From positions 248,001 to 312,000 of the forward strand of contig JAEWJT010000016.1 of the NCBI GenBank assembly GCA_023386345.1: DNA of 64,000 nt. Reading direction: 5' to 3'. Position 1 is the first letter of the stretch. The number at the start of each line of letters is the position of its first letter. The notes under the pieces are model-generated. The model was not told where the DNA came from. It saw nothing but the letters and a program-made list of their open reading frames with translations, and did not search any database. Position numbers and translations under genes: made by a program. The DNA is from Bacillota bacterium (GTDB lineage: Bacteria > Bacillota > Clostridia > Tissierellales > Sedimentibacteraceae). This document shows, in pieces, positions 18,068 to 26,241 of this stretch.

Positions 18068-18862
18068 ATGATATGTAAAAATTGTAATACTGTAATTCCT
18101 GATGAGAGCGAGTTTTGTCTGAAATGTGGTTGTAAAGTAGATAAGCCAATAATACAGGAATTTGAAGAAGAACAAAATAACAAACAATTTAATGTAAAAA
18201 AAGACTACACATCAACTAATGTAATCGTAGGAGTTATAGCTTTTTTTTTGTTTATATCAGTGGTTCTTTATTTTGGGCTTAAAGACAAACAAGAGGCAGA
18301 TTTTAAAACAGCTGGCACAGAAAAGCAAGAAAGCCAAGAAGAAATTAATTTAAGAATTTATACTTCAGCAGTAAATCATTTTGAAAAAGGCGAATATGAT
18401 ATAGCTAAAAATCTATTTATGGCTATACCAGGCTATAAAGATTCAGACGAATACATATTAAAGATGGGAGATTCAAAGAATGTCAATACTTTCGAATCAC
18501 AAGTAAAAAAAATTATGGAAGAAGACAATGTATCATATACTTGGAAAGATATACAATATGATATGCCAAATAAATTAGATGAAAAATTTATAGTAGCTGG
18601 CATTGCAAAATTAAGCGATTATTATAATTATGGCTTTGAAGATATAGAAAAATCTCATTTTGCTGTAAGAATAACTCCATTCGATGGGGATTATCTCAAT
18701 ACTTGGACTTTATATTTTGAAAGAGAGGGTTTTGCACAATTATTTAATAATCTAAAAAATAAAGATACATTAATTGTTGCAATTTGCGAAATTCCAAAAT
18801 ATATGTATAAAGATGGTCAAGGAAATATGGCTATTGTTAATTCGGCTAGATGGTCTGAATAA
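18068..18862 (+). CDS. Zinc-ribbon, single-pass membrane protein
   Basis: 264 aa. An N-terminal zinc ribbon (CKNCNTVIPDESEFCLKCGC), a linker, one membrane span (NVIVGVIAFFLFISVVLYFG, ~55-75) and an outer part containing a TPR-like stretch (AVNHFEKGEYDIAKNLFMAI, GYKDSDEYI) followed by an unassigned domain. I moved the start from 18053 to the ATG at 18068, because GGAG lies nine bases before it. Such proteins are common in Clostridia, sensors or structural, role unknown. Intact cargo flanked by AAAGCACT-type terminators. Confidence 0.6.
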   Translation: MICKNCNTVIPDESEFCLKCGCKVDKPIIQEFEEEQNNKQFNVKKDYTSTNVIVGVIAFFLFISVVLYFGLKDKQEADFKTAGTEKQESQEEINLRIYTSAVNHFEKGEYDIAKNLFMAIPGYKDSDEYILKMGDSKNVNTFESQVKKIMEEDNVSYTWKDIQYDMPNKLDEKFIVAGIAKLSDYYNYGFEDIEKSHFAVRITPFDGDYLNTWTLYFEREGFAQLFNNLKNKDTLIVAICEIPKYMYKDGQGNMAIVNSARWSE

Positions 18863-18872
18863 TGTTTATATT

Positions 18873-18894
18873 AAGTGCCTAAAGGGCACTTTTT
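18873..18894 (+). terminator. Terminator
   Basis: AAGTGCC / GGGCACTT stem with a TTTTT tail, 10 bases after the stop of the preceding gene. Confidence 0.75.
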
Positions 18895-18970
18895 GTTTTA
18901 TGTATTTTTAGAAACTTATAAGCTTTACACTTAGATATATGAGTTTTAAATTAAATAAATAGCATAACTT

Positions 18971-18994
18971 AAAGCACTCGAAAGGGTGCTTTTT
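18971..18994 (+). terminator. AAAGCACT-type terminator
   Basis: AAAGCACTC / GGGTGCTTT stem with GAAA loop and T-run. It ends the cassette region before the head genes resume. Confidence 0.75.
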
Positions 18995-19065
18995 ATATGC
19001 CCAAAACTTACTCATGGCGATAAAAGGTGTATGAATAGTCTTATAGACTTAAAATGAAGGTAGAA

Positions 19066-19653
19066 ATGCCAGAAATAAATTATGTACAAGCTACAACTGA
19101 AACAACAGAAACACAACAATCACAATATACACAAATGCAAGCTAATGTAGATGAAACAGCAACTAATCAAGCTGAAAAAATATTCACGCAATCTGATGTC
19201 GATAAAATAGTAAAAGATAGATTATTTCGTGAAAGACAAAAGCTTGAAAAGGAAAAAGAGGAATCAGTAACAGAAGCAATCAAACTTCAAAGAATGAATG
19301 AAGACCAAAAGGCTGAGTATGAAAAACAAAAGAAACTTGATGATTTAGCTAAGAGAGAAAAAGACATAACTACAAGAGAATTGAAAGCACAAGCTTACGA
19401 AACTCTTGCAGAAAAAGGACTATCTAAGGAACTTGTTGATATCCTTAACTATGATAACGCTGAACAATGCAATAAAAGTATTGAGGCAGTAGAAAAAGCT
19501 TTCCAATTATCTGTTGAGAAAGCTATAAATGAAAAATTAAGGGGTAATGGTGTTCCTAAGGGTAACACAGGAAATCAAGCAGTAGATACTAGCCAAATGA
19601 CTTATACTGAGTTAGTTGCGTATATGACTGATAATCCTGGAGTAAAAATATAA
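19066..19653 (+). CDS. Phage capsid scaffolding protein (DUF4355)
   Basis: 195 aa, acidic and Gln/Glu/Lys-rich, with a long coiled coil (RLFRERQKLEKEKEESVTEA ... KREKDITTRELKAQA) and the C-terminal helix-turn typical of DUF4355 scaffold proteins that guide procapsid assembly. The start at 19066 is preferred because AAGG lies 5 bases before it; an in-frame ATG at 19054 lacks a site. It stands directly before the major capsid gene, the usual order. Intact. Confidence 0.8.
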   Translation: MPEINYVQATTETTETQQSQYTQMQANVDETATNQAEKIFTQSDVDKIVKDRLFRERQKLEKEKEESVTEAIKLQRMNEDQKAEYEKQKKLDDLAKREKDITTRELKAQAYETLAEKGLSKELVDILNYDNAEQCNKSIEAVEKAFQLSVEKAINEKLRGNGVPKGNTGNQAVDTSQMTYTELVAYMTDNPGVKI

Positions 19654-19676
19654 CTTAAAGAAAGAGGTAATAGAAT

Positions 19677-20774
19677 ATGCCTAACACAAAATTTGATTCA
19701 AAAAGTTTTAATCCTGAAGCATTTGGAAAATATGTAGACAGGATACCAAAGTTAAGAAGAAATTAGCTAATAAAGTCTCGTGCATTAAAAGGCAGTACTA
19801 AGATTAGAGAAGCATTTAACTCACAAACAGGTACACACTATGCTATATTGCCTATGCACGGAACACTTGATGGCGAGCCGTTGAATTATGATGGAAAGAC
19901 AAACATCACAGCTACAAGTACAACAACCTATGAACGTGGTGTTATAGTAGTAAGTCGTTCTAAAGCATGGTCTGAACTTGACTTCTTAGAAGATATAACT
20001 GGTGGTGTTAAATTTATGGACAATGTAGCTAACCAGGTATCAAGTTACTGGGAAGATGTAGACCAAGATACTTTATTAAGCATTCTAAAAGGTATCTTTG
20101 AAATGACAGGAGCTGCAAATTTAAAATTTGTCGATGGACATACACTTGATATAGTTGCACTTGTTGGAGAAGATAAAGACGATAATCCTAAATCAAATGT
20201 AGGCTCAACTACACTTAATACTGCTATACAGAAAGCAAGCGGTGATAATAAATCTAGATTCACTTTAGCAATTATGCACAGTGCTATAGCTACTAATCTT
20301 GAAAATCTAAAGTTATTATCATACTTAAAGTATACCGATAAAACAGGGATTCAAAGAGATTTGTCTATGGTTACATGGAATGGGAGAACAGTTTTCATAG
20401 ATGATAATATGCCAATAGAAGAGGTTAATGAAAGTACTCCAGGAGCAGGTGATGGTTACACAAAATATACTACTTATGTATTAGGCGATGGCGCATTTGA
20501 CTTTGAAGACATTGGAGCAAAAGTTCCATTTGAAATGAATAGAGACCCAGCAACAAAAGGTGGACAAGATACGCTTTATAGTAGACAAAGAGAATGCTTT
20601 GCTCCTTATGGAATCTCATTTACAAAGAAATCTTGTGCAAACTTATCACCAACTAATGCAGAATTAGAGAATGGACAAAACTGGGAGCTTGTAAATAATG
20701 GAGAGGCTGGAGCTAAATTAAAACACATTGACCATAAAGCAATAGCAATAGCAAGAATAAAAAGTAGAGGATAG
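19677..20774 (+). pseudogene. Phage major capsid protein with nonsense codon 30
   Basis: ATG 19677 with GAGGT upstream opens a 365-codon frame that matches phage major capsid proteins of the N4-gp56/HK97-like group: FNPEAFGKYVDRIPKLRRN, LIKSRALKGSTKIREAF, GGVKFMDNVANQVSSYWED, FAPYGISFTKKS. The only lesion is TAG at 19764-19766 (codon 30), where a Glu or Gln normally stands. The downstream part starts at no good site, so a full protein would need suppression or readthrough. Everything else is conserved, so the mutation is either recent or a base-call error. Confidence 0.8.
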
Positions 20775-20806
20775 GAATATCCTCTACTTTTTAAATGAGG
20801 TTAATT

Positions 20807-21109
20807 ATGTCTCAATTAGAAAAAGTTAAAATTAGACTAGATATTACAGATAATACACAAAACAATTTACTTGAGCAACTCTTCGAGGATGCCGAGAATG
20901 AAATAAAAGATTATTGTAATCGAGATGTATTACAAACAAAAGCTCTAGGACTTCAAAGAGAATTAACTATTATTTATTACAATAGGCAAGGCTCTGAGGG
21001 TGGAATATCTGTAAGTTATAGCACAGAAATACCAGGTAATATAAAAAGCAGGTTAAATACCTTTAGACAGTTAAGGGGGGCACAGATAGCTAATGCTAGT
21101 AAAGAATAA
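20807..21109 (+). CDS. Phage head-tail connector (YqbG/gp6-like)
   Basis: 100 aa. LEKVKIRLDITDNTQNNLLE followed by DAENEIKDYCNRD and LQRELTIIYYNRQGSEG is the signature of Firmicute phage gp6/YqbG connector proteins that form the ring below the portal. The start at 20807 (MSQLEK) is preferred over 20795 because GAGG sits 7 bases before it. It overlaps the next gene by 17 bases, a normal head-module arrangement. Confidence 0.8.
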   Translation: MSQLEKVKIRLDITDNTQNNLLEQLFEDAENEIKDYCNRDVLQTKALGLQRELTIIYYNRQGSEGGISVSYSTEIPGNIKSRLNTFRQLRGAQIANASKE

Positions 21110-21410
21110 GAAAACATATCATCTAAAACAAAAGACAGGTGTTACAGATAATGAAGGTGGCAAATATCCTGATTATTTTTCTGAAGCTACGGAAATAAAA
21201 GCTAATATCTGGACTGCTAGCGGAAAACTTCAAGCTGAGATGTATGGACTTAGAATTAACAACATTCTTAATATGCTTTATGATGGACCGATAACAATAA
21301 CTGAAGGTGATTGTATATGCGTTTATGTTATTTCTGATAAAGAGCCGGATTATAAAGTTATATCTAAAAAAGGATATTCCCACGGTGGCTACGAATTGGA
21401 GAAAATATGA
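21093..21410 (+). CDS. Phage head closure protein
   Basis: 105 aa. KTYHLKQKTGVTDNEGGKYP and the following beta-rich body match phage head-closure/adaptor proteins acting between connector and tail. It is coupled to its neighbours by overlap on both sides (17 bases and 4 bases). Intact; assignment rests on pattern plus position. Confidence 0.65.
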   Translation: MLVKNKKTYHLKQKTGVTDNEGGKYPDYFSEATEIKANIWTASGKLQAEMYGLRINNILNMLYDGPITITEGDCICVYVISDKEPDYKVISKKGYSHGGYELEKI

Positions 21411-21841
21411 GTAAAATAGAGGGATTAGATAGCCTATTAGAAAAATTAGACAGTCTTGGTGGCAATGCAGAAAAGACTTTATATAAAGCTGTGAAAGAGC
21501 AAGGTAAATTTATCCAGGGTGAAGCTAAGGATAATGTTAGAGTTGATACTGGATCAAAAGGAGAAAATACTCCAGTAAAAGATAAATATCCTGGGGAGTT
21601 AAGCTATCATAAAGGACCATGGTTCATATACGAAAATATGATGAATGGTCTAAACATTAAACCTGTATATGTAGAAAATATACCTTTCTTCATCGGTAAA
21701 GATGGTAAAAAAATGTATATAATGAACAGACAACCGGCACAACCTTTTTTATACCCTGCACTAAAGAATAACAGGGAAAAGATAATTGAAGGTATAGGAA
21801 ATGAAGTTAAAAAATCCATAAAGGAGATATCAAGACAATGA
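21407..21841 (+). CDS. HK97-gp10-like tail/head joining protein
   Basis: 144 aa. IEGLDSLLEKLDSLGGNAEK with AVKEQGKFIQGEAKDNVRVD and a C-terminal PAQPFLYPALKNNREKI is the standard layout of HK97-gp10 family proteins of tailed phages. ATGA overlap with the preceding gene and overlap with the next start indicate one operon. Intact. Confidence 0.85.
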   Translation: MSKIEGLDSLLEKLDSLGGNAEKTLYKAVKEQGKFIQGEAKDNVRVDTGSKGENTPVKDKYPGELSYHKGPWFIYENMMNGLNIKPVYVENIPFFIGKDGKKMYIMNRQPAQPFLYPALKNNREKIIEGIGNEVKKSIKEISRQ

Positions 21842-22075
21842 TAAATGTTAAAGACCAAGTCCATAACGCGATAAAAGGCCTGTGCGAAAATGTATCAGAT
21901 AGTTTATCCATCAGACTGGGCTACACTTCCAGCAATACAGTATGTAGAAGAGAATAATAAAGTATATGAATGGACTGACGGAGAAGAGTCAAAATCTTAC
22001 TTAAGGTATAAGATTGATGTTTGGCACAATAGGATTATAAAGCAGACAGACTATATAAATATTATAATAGTATAA
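21838..22075 (+). pseudogene. Tail-completion protein (DUF3168-type), frameshifted and truncated
   Basis: Begins MINVKDQVHNAIKGLCENV. A shift near 21893 is then needed to read on as YQIVYPSDWATLPAIQYVEE and LRYKIDVWHNR, the core of phage tail-completion proteins. The 3' end runs straight into fibre sequence (next entry) instead of the family's C-terminus. All genes normally following (tube, tape measure, baseplate) are absent, so this is one edge of a large deletion. Confidence 0.6.
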
Positions 22076-22861
22076 CTACAGCTGGTTGGAAAATAGTAGC
22101 TATCTGTCCATCATATTTAGCATTTGGAACTTTTAATATAACTACAAATTATAATTATGCTCAGCCAAATATGGTTATTTTTAATGTTATTAAAAATTAT
22201 GGTAATAAGGCAAGTTTAATTCAATTAAATAGTAGCATAGGTGGAGATAATATCATACCTAAAATTAGGATAGTACATGATGCAAATACAGCATATTTAG
22301 AAATTTATTACAATGTTAATACACTACAAAATATAGCAATAACATTAAGTGATTTTGACAAATGGATATTGTCAGATGCTATAGTTGATGGCTCAATACC
22401 ACCTGGTTTTAGTGTACAAGAATTAACTATTATTGATAAAGGAATGTCTATAAACGAAACTAGTAGCCACAATATAAACAGGAACATGGACTCCTATCAT
22501 TGTAGGACATACTGTGGCAGGAAACAATAATTACTCTGCACAAACCGGAAACTACATCAAAGTCGGCAAATTAGTAACATTATCATTTAGAATAACATTG
22601 TACGAAAAAGATACTTTAATGAGCTGTGTTATTCTTATTGGTGGATTACCTTATATTCCAAATAAAACATACTATTATGGTATTATAGCGTTAAGAAATT
22701 TTACATTAACAAGTGATGAAAGGGTATTTGTAACTACAATAGCTAATAATAATCGTTTAGAACTTCAAAGGCAAGTAAATACAGAACTTGGTAATATAAA
22801 TGTAAGTAGGTTAAATAATAATACAGAAATATCCGGTTCAATTACTTACGAGATAGCATAG
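22033..22861 (+). pseudogene. Tail-fibre/receptor-binding protein remnant
   Basis: Without a start of its own, the frame opens at 22033 (ADRLYKYYNSITTAGWKIVA). It continues to about 22478, then must shift to reach TGTWTPIIVGHTVAGNNNYS and QTGNYIKVGKLVTLSFRI. GTWTP...Q-x-G-x-Y-x-K-V-G-x-x-V is a hallmark of Firmicute phage tail-fibre ends. It is a C-terminal piece fused by deletion to the tail-completion gene and further broken by a frameshift. Confidence 0.6.
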
Positions 22862-22869
22862 GAGGGCAT

Positions 22870-23186
22870 ATGGATAACATTCAAATAGATATGATTACAA
22901 GTGATAATGTAGTTATTAAAACTGTTAGCAAAGCAGGATATCATACCAAAGCATATATTAATAGCTTACAAGGTAGAGAAGAATTACAACAAGAGGTATA
23001 CGAGCCATATTTATCTGAAGTCTTTGAGGTATGGGCGATGAACCTACTATAGAAGAACTAATAATAGAGGAAGAACCTTCCCCAAATATACCAACCATAG
23101 AGGAATATATTTTGCAACTTGAAGTAGCAGAAGTAAACAGAAAATCTAAGGAAATAGAACAACAAATATTAGGAGGCAATATCTAA
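22870..23186 (+). pseudogene. Phage tail-associated small protein, frameshifted
   Basis: ATG with GGAGGG upstream reads MDNIQIDMITSDNVVIKTVS to EVFEVWAMNLL and stops at 23050-23052. The other frame from GMGDEPTIEELIIEEE continues to ILQLEVAEVNRKSKEIEQQI and stops at 23184-23186, overlapping the next ATG. Together this is a ~105-aa protein with an acidic, helical C-terminus, similar in size and place to XkdW-like proteins. One indel separates the parts. Confidence 0.45.
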
Positions 23187-23365
23187 TGGAAAGAAGTTAC
23201 TATTTTAATCTACAGAAAAGAGTTATAGAAAGCAAATTGAATACCAAGGAACAGAACATTAAAAATATTGCTTTATGGCAATCGGTAGGACTTTTAAAAG
23301 ACGAAAATTTGATTGATTTAATGGTTATTATAGAAACTGTATATCCTACAGGCGTTGCAGGATAA
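23186..23365 (+). CDS. Small phage protein (59 aa)
   Basis: ATG overlaps the preceding stop, and AGGAGG lies 8-13 bases upstream. The product reads MERSYYFNLQKRVIESKL ... ENLIDLMVIIETVYPTGVAG. Helical; no named family recognised. Its position after the fibre genes and its intact frame support a real small tail-region gene. Confidence 0.5.
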   Translation: MERSYYFNLQKRVIESKLNTKEQNIKNIALWQSVGLLKDENLIDLMVIIETVYPTGVAG

Positions 23366-23383
23366 ATTTTAACATTCAACATT

Positions 23384-23625
23384 TTAATAATTTATAAAAG
23401 TTGATACTTCATGATACTTTTTATTTGATATTATATCAGTAGAATAAATCATGAGGTGAAAAAAATGAGTAAACAAAAAATAGTCAAGAATGTTTCTAAA
23501 AGTATAATGTCAATTCCTGAGATTTCTAAGGGGGTGATTTTATGCCGCTTTTTTTAGGCAAGGACGGAGTTAACAGAGAAATAAAAGAGGTTTATTTAAG
23601 TGCAGGTGGAGTTAATAAAAAGATA
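23384..23625 (+). repeat. Direct repeat, copy A (fibre leader module)
   Basis: About 242 bp highly similar, without indels, to 24276-24517 (constant offset of 892 bases). It covers the upstream region, a leader ORF and the first ~28 codons of the fibre gene. Confidence 0.85.
23465..23557 (+). CDS. 30-aa leader ORF before fibre module A
   Basis: ATG preceded by GAGGTGA. The product starts MSKQKIVKNVSKSI and ends GVILCRFF. It overlaps the fibre start in another frame (TTATGCC), suggesting translational coupling. The second repeat copy keeps an equivalent 26-aa ORF (24357-24437) with the same ribosome site and the SIPEIS-x-GVIL core, which argues it is translated. Confidence 0.45.
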   Translation: MSKQKIVKNVSKSIMSIPEISKGVILCRFF

Positions 23626-24189
23626 AATGAGTCTTACATTGGGCAGGGTGGAGTTAATAAGCTGATATATCAAGACAAAAAAGAATTTATAATTCCTAAT
23701 GGAGAATTAGTTGGTACTAAAGAATTTAACAATATTAACATTTCTAATATTAAATTAATTTCTTTTAGACTAGCTGGATATAAATATAATATATATGCTG
23801 GAGGATGGGTAGATGGAACTGGAAATATAACTTTTTATGATTATGAGGAGAACTATATAAGAGTTAATTATGCTAAGACTTGGTTTGCGCCAAGAAAATC
23901 CGAAGATGTTGAACTACATCAGGATATATATAATATTAATTATCATACTAATACAGGCACTATTTATCCTATATATTTGAGACAAGATAAAAATGTATAT
24001 GAAGATGGTTTGACAACAATAAACTTTCAAGATAAATATATAGAAACAGCAAGAAATGGTAGAAAAGTATTACCGGCTCCTATTAGTTCATTAAATTTTA
24101 ATATAAAAAGAATTACTATGTATGGTGGAAGTATGTATGACGGCGGAAAGCTTTTATATAGTGATATTTGTATGAAAAATTTTTTATAA
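23542..24189 (+). CDS. Phage fibre/tip protein, module A
   Basis: 215 aa. The N-terminus has three short repeats (KDGVNREIKEVYL, GGVNKKINESY, GGVNKLIY) of the kind that head many Firmicute phage fibre-tip proteins. The C-terminal ~160 aa is a beta-rich, Tyr/Asn-rich domain unlike that of module B. GGGGGTG lies 7 bases upstream. Predicted receptor-binding or decoration protein; the exact role is unknown. Confidence 0.55.
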   Translation: MPLFLGKDGVNREIKEVYLSAGGVNKKINESYIGQGGVNKLIYQDKKEFIIPNGELVGTKEFNNINISNIKLISFRLAGYKYNIYAGGWVDGTGNITFYDYEENYIRVNYAKTWFAPRKSEDVELHQDIYNINYHTNTGTIYPIYLRQDKNVYEDGLTTINFQDKYIETARNGRKVLPAPISSLNFNIKRITMYGGSMYDGGKLLYSDICMKNFL

Positions 24190-24275
24190 AAAGATAGATT
24201 TTGTGAAAAATCTTGACGTGCTACAGCAAGTTTAATAATAAAGTAGATATGCTTTATAAACATTTTGCGGACATC

Positions 24276-24517
24276 TTAATAATTTATAAAAGTTGATACT
24301 TTATGATACTTTTTATTTGATATTATATAAGTAAAATAAATCACGAGGTGAGAAAAATGAGTAAACAAAAAATGGTCAAAAGTATTTATAAAAGTATAAC
24401 GTCAATTCCTGAGATTTCTATGGGGGTGATTTTATGACGCTTTTTTTAGGTAAGGACGGAGTTAACAGAGAAATAAAAGAGGCTTATTTAAGTGTTGGCG
24501 GAGTAAATAAAGAAATT
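24276..24517 (+). repeat. Direct repeat, copy B (fibre leader module)
   Basis: Second copy of the 242-bp module; differences from copy A are single-base changes only. It includes the 26-aa leader ORF at 24357-24437. Confidence 0.85.
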
Positions 24518-25027
24518 AAAGAAATATATGCCGTTCAAGGTGGGGTTAATAGGAAAGTGTATAGCAGGGAGTTATTTAAGCTTGATAATTTTACGTTTTC
24601 AAATTTTAGTTGGCAGATGTTTTCTCTGCCTACAGAAATAACACCTACAAGTATTGAACTTACATTAAAACCGCATAATGCAACAGGTAATTATCAGGTT
24701 TGGTTAGAAAATACAGACGGTTCTTTTAGAATAATGTGTCATATTATTTATGATGTAGATGATGGCGACCCAGAAGTTGTTTGGCCTTATAAAGAAAATA
24801 TATTGCGTATTCACCCAGTTGAAAATAGTTATACAGAAGATAACTCATATAATGGCAATACAAGCTATGTAAGATTTAGAATTTTGTTTCAAGGTGTTAG
24901 ATGTTTACTTAACATTGATGATCGTCCAGCAGTAGAATATGTTCATTCAACAATTCCTAAAATAACACGATATAGGGTTGTTAGCAATGGTTTACCTGCG
25001 ACTATTACGAATTTTATAATTAAATAA
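24434..25027 (+). CDS. Phage fibre/tip protein, module B
   Basis: 197 aa. The N-terminus matches module A almost residue for residue (FLGKDGVNREIKE, GGVNKEIKE, GGVNRKVY). The C-terminus is a different beta-sandwich-like domain (SIELTLKPHNATGNYQVWLE, YVRFRILFQGVRCLLNIDD). Same ribosome site as copy A. The pattern is a duplicated head with exchanged binding domain. Confidence 0.55.
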   Translation: MTLFLGKDGVNREIKEAYLSVGGVNKEIKEIYAVQGGVNRKVYSRELFKLDNFTFSNFSWQMFSLPTEITPTSIELTLKPHNATGNYQVWLENTDGSFRIMCHIIYDVDDGDPEVVWPYKENILRIHPVENSYTEDNSYNGNTSYVRFRILFQGVRCLLNIDDRPAVEYVHSTIPKITRYRVVSNGLPATITNFIIK

Positions 25028-25153
25028 TATAGAAAGATTAGAACAAGATTACAGTAAAAAAATTTACAAGAAAAAGCGACAAACTACAACATTAAAAGAT
25101 ATAATAATGGCACTGTTATAGGTGCTATTTTTATACCTTAAAACGAGGTGAAT

Positions 25154-25374
25154 ATGAGTAATGAAATTATAGTAGCATTAATAGCGATGATCGGCACAGC
25201 ATTAGGCACATTTGGTGGGATAATAACAGCAAATAAACTTACAAATTATCGCATAGAACAGCTGAAAAAAAGGTAGATAAACATAATACGGTAATAGAAA
25301 GAACTTTCATATTAGAAGAAAAAATGAAAGTTGCAAATCATAGAATCGAGGACCTTGAAAATGAAAAAGACTAA
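25154..25374 (+). pseudogene. XhlA-like membrane/haemolysin-type phage protein, frameshifted
   Basis: ATG with GAGGTG upstream reads MSNEIIVALIAMIGTALGTF (one membrane span), then NYRIEQLKKR and stop. Shifting by one base in the A7 run (25266-25272) gives the expected continuation KKVDKHNTVIERTFILEEKM ... ANHRIEDLENEKD, an XhlA-like coiled coil. Such genes sit in lysis cassettes. Confidence 0.6.
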
Positions 25375-25570
25375 GTTTAGTAAGAAATTGCTAGTGTGTA
25401 TGTTTCTTTTTTTATTGCTATTTATAATAGCTGTGCTGTTCCTATTTTATAAAACCTCTGCTGAACCAAGCACATTAATTATGAGTGTATTTGGTTTTTG
25501 CGGCTTAGAGGGTGGGATATTAGGTTGGATTAAAACAATTGAAAGTAAAAATAATAAAAGTGAGGATTAA
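25361..25570 (+). CDS. Small phage membrane protein
   Basis: 69 aa, start at ATG 25361 (GAGG 9 bases upstream). A basic N-terminus (MKKTKFSKKLL) is followed by a membrane span (VCMFLFLLLFIIAVLFLFY) and a second, weaker span (LIMSVFGFCGLEGGILGW). It lies between the XhlA remnant and the holin fusion, so a lysis-module role is plausible. Intact. Confidence 0.5.
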   Translation: MKKTKFSKKLLVCMFLFLLLFIIAVLFLFYKTSAEPSTLIMSVFGFCGLEGGILGWIKTIESKNNKSED

Positions 25571-25573
25571 AAA

Positions 25574-26032
25574 ATGAAAATTAATTGGAGACAAAAACTA
25601 ACAAGTAGAAAGTTTTGGGATGCCTTTATAGGCTTTATTACAGCTCTATTAATTGCCTTTGGAGTGGATAATCTTACTATAGAACAAATTGCGAAGGATA
25701 ATCCAGGAGGATATGGACTATATATAGCTGTGTATCATGGCAACTTTGGTTCTCTTAGTGCTCATTTAAGTAAATTTAATTGTAAGGTGGGACAAAAAGT
25801 AAAAGCAAAAGATTTAATCGGTTATAGTGGCAATACAGGAATGTCAACCGGACCTCACTTGCATTTTGAGATTAGGGACTGTGTTTATAGCAAGTTTTGG
25901 GAAAAAGATGTAGACAGTAAATATAAACATGCAGTAGATCCTCAGCCTCTGCTAAACAAAATTACAAAAACTGATAGAGAAAAGGTACAAGAATATTTCG
26001 GTTTTGATAATAATACAATGTTTTTTAGATAA
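25574..26032 (+). CDS. Deletion fusion: holin N-terminus joined to M23 endopeptidase C-terminus
   Basis: Residues 1-42 (INWRQKLTSRKFWDAFIGF, ITALLIAFGVDNLTIEQIA) are the start of a phage holin. From ~43 on the sequence is the C-terminal half of an M23/LytM endopeptidase: GYGLYIAVYHGNFGSLSAHL, GYSGNTGMSTGPHLHFEIRD. The HxH zinc/catalytic pair is present, but the N-terminal H-x-x-x-D zinc ligands of M23 are missing, so it is probably inactive. The junction is in frame, which makes it look like one gene. Confidence 0.65.
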   Translation: MKINWRQKLTSRKFWDAFIGFITALLIAFGVDNLTIEQIAKDNPGGYGLYIAVYHGNFGSLSAHLSKFNCKVGQKVKAKDLIGYSGNTGMSTGPHLHFEIRDCVYSKFWEKDVDSKYKHAVDPQPLLNKITKTDREKVQEYFGFDNNTMFFR

Positions 26033-26111
26033 ACATCCATATTTTAAAGATTTATACAGGAAGATATCTAAGGACTGTAAGTAGATTAATGTAAATTCCA
26101 CTCTGATTTAT

Positions 26112-26157
26112 TTGAAGTGACTCCAAAAAATTTGTCTAACTTTTGCGGTCACTTCAA
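26112..26157 (+). terminator. Terminator at the end of the phage late region
   Basis: Stem TTGAAGTGAC / GTCACTTCAA with an inner CCAAAA / TTTTG pairing, followed by a T7 run 10 bases on. Confidence 0.75.
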
Positions 26158-26174
26158 TAGTCTTGTTTTTTTAT

Positions 26175-26203
26175 TTGACAAATATTTACATAATATATAT
26201 TAT
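26175..26203 (+). promoter_or_regulatory. Promoter of the DUF4062 gene
   Basis: TTGACA (26175-26180), 17 bases, TATTAT (26198-26203), located after the late terminator and about 38 bases before the ATG. Confidence 0.65.
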
Positions 26204-26241
26204 TATAATTACAAATAATTAAAAACAATAGAGGTATTAAT

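Noticed and set aside
13852..20774. Stop-codon recoding (for example TAG/TAA read as Gln) in the phage genes
   Set aside because: Frameshifts and deletions occur alongside the stops, all three stop codons are involved, intact genes in the element end normally at the same codons, and no suppressor tRNA gene is seen.
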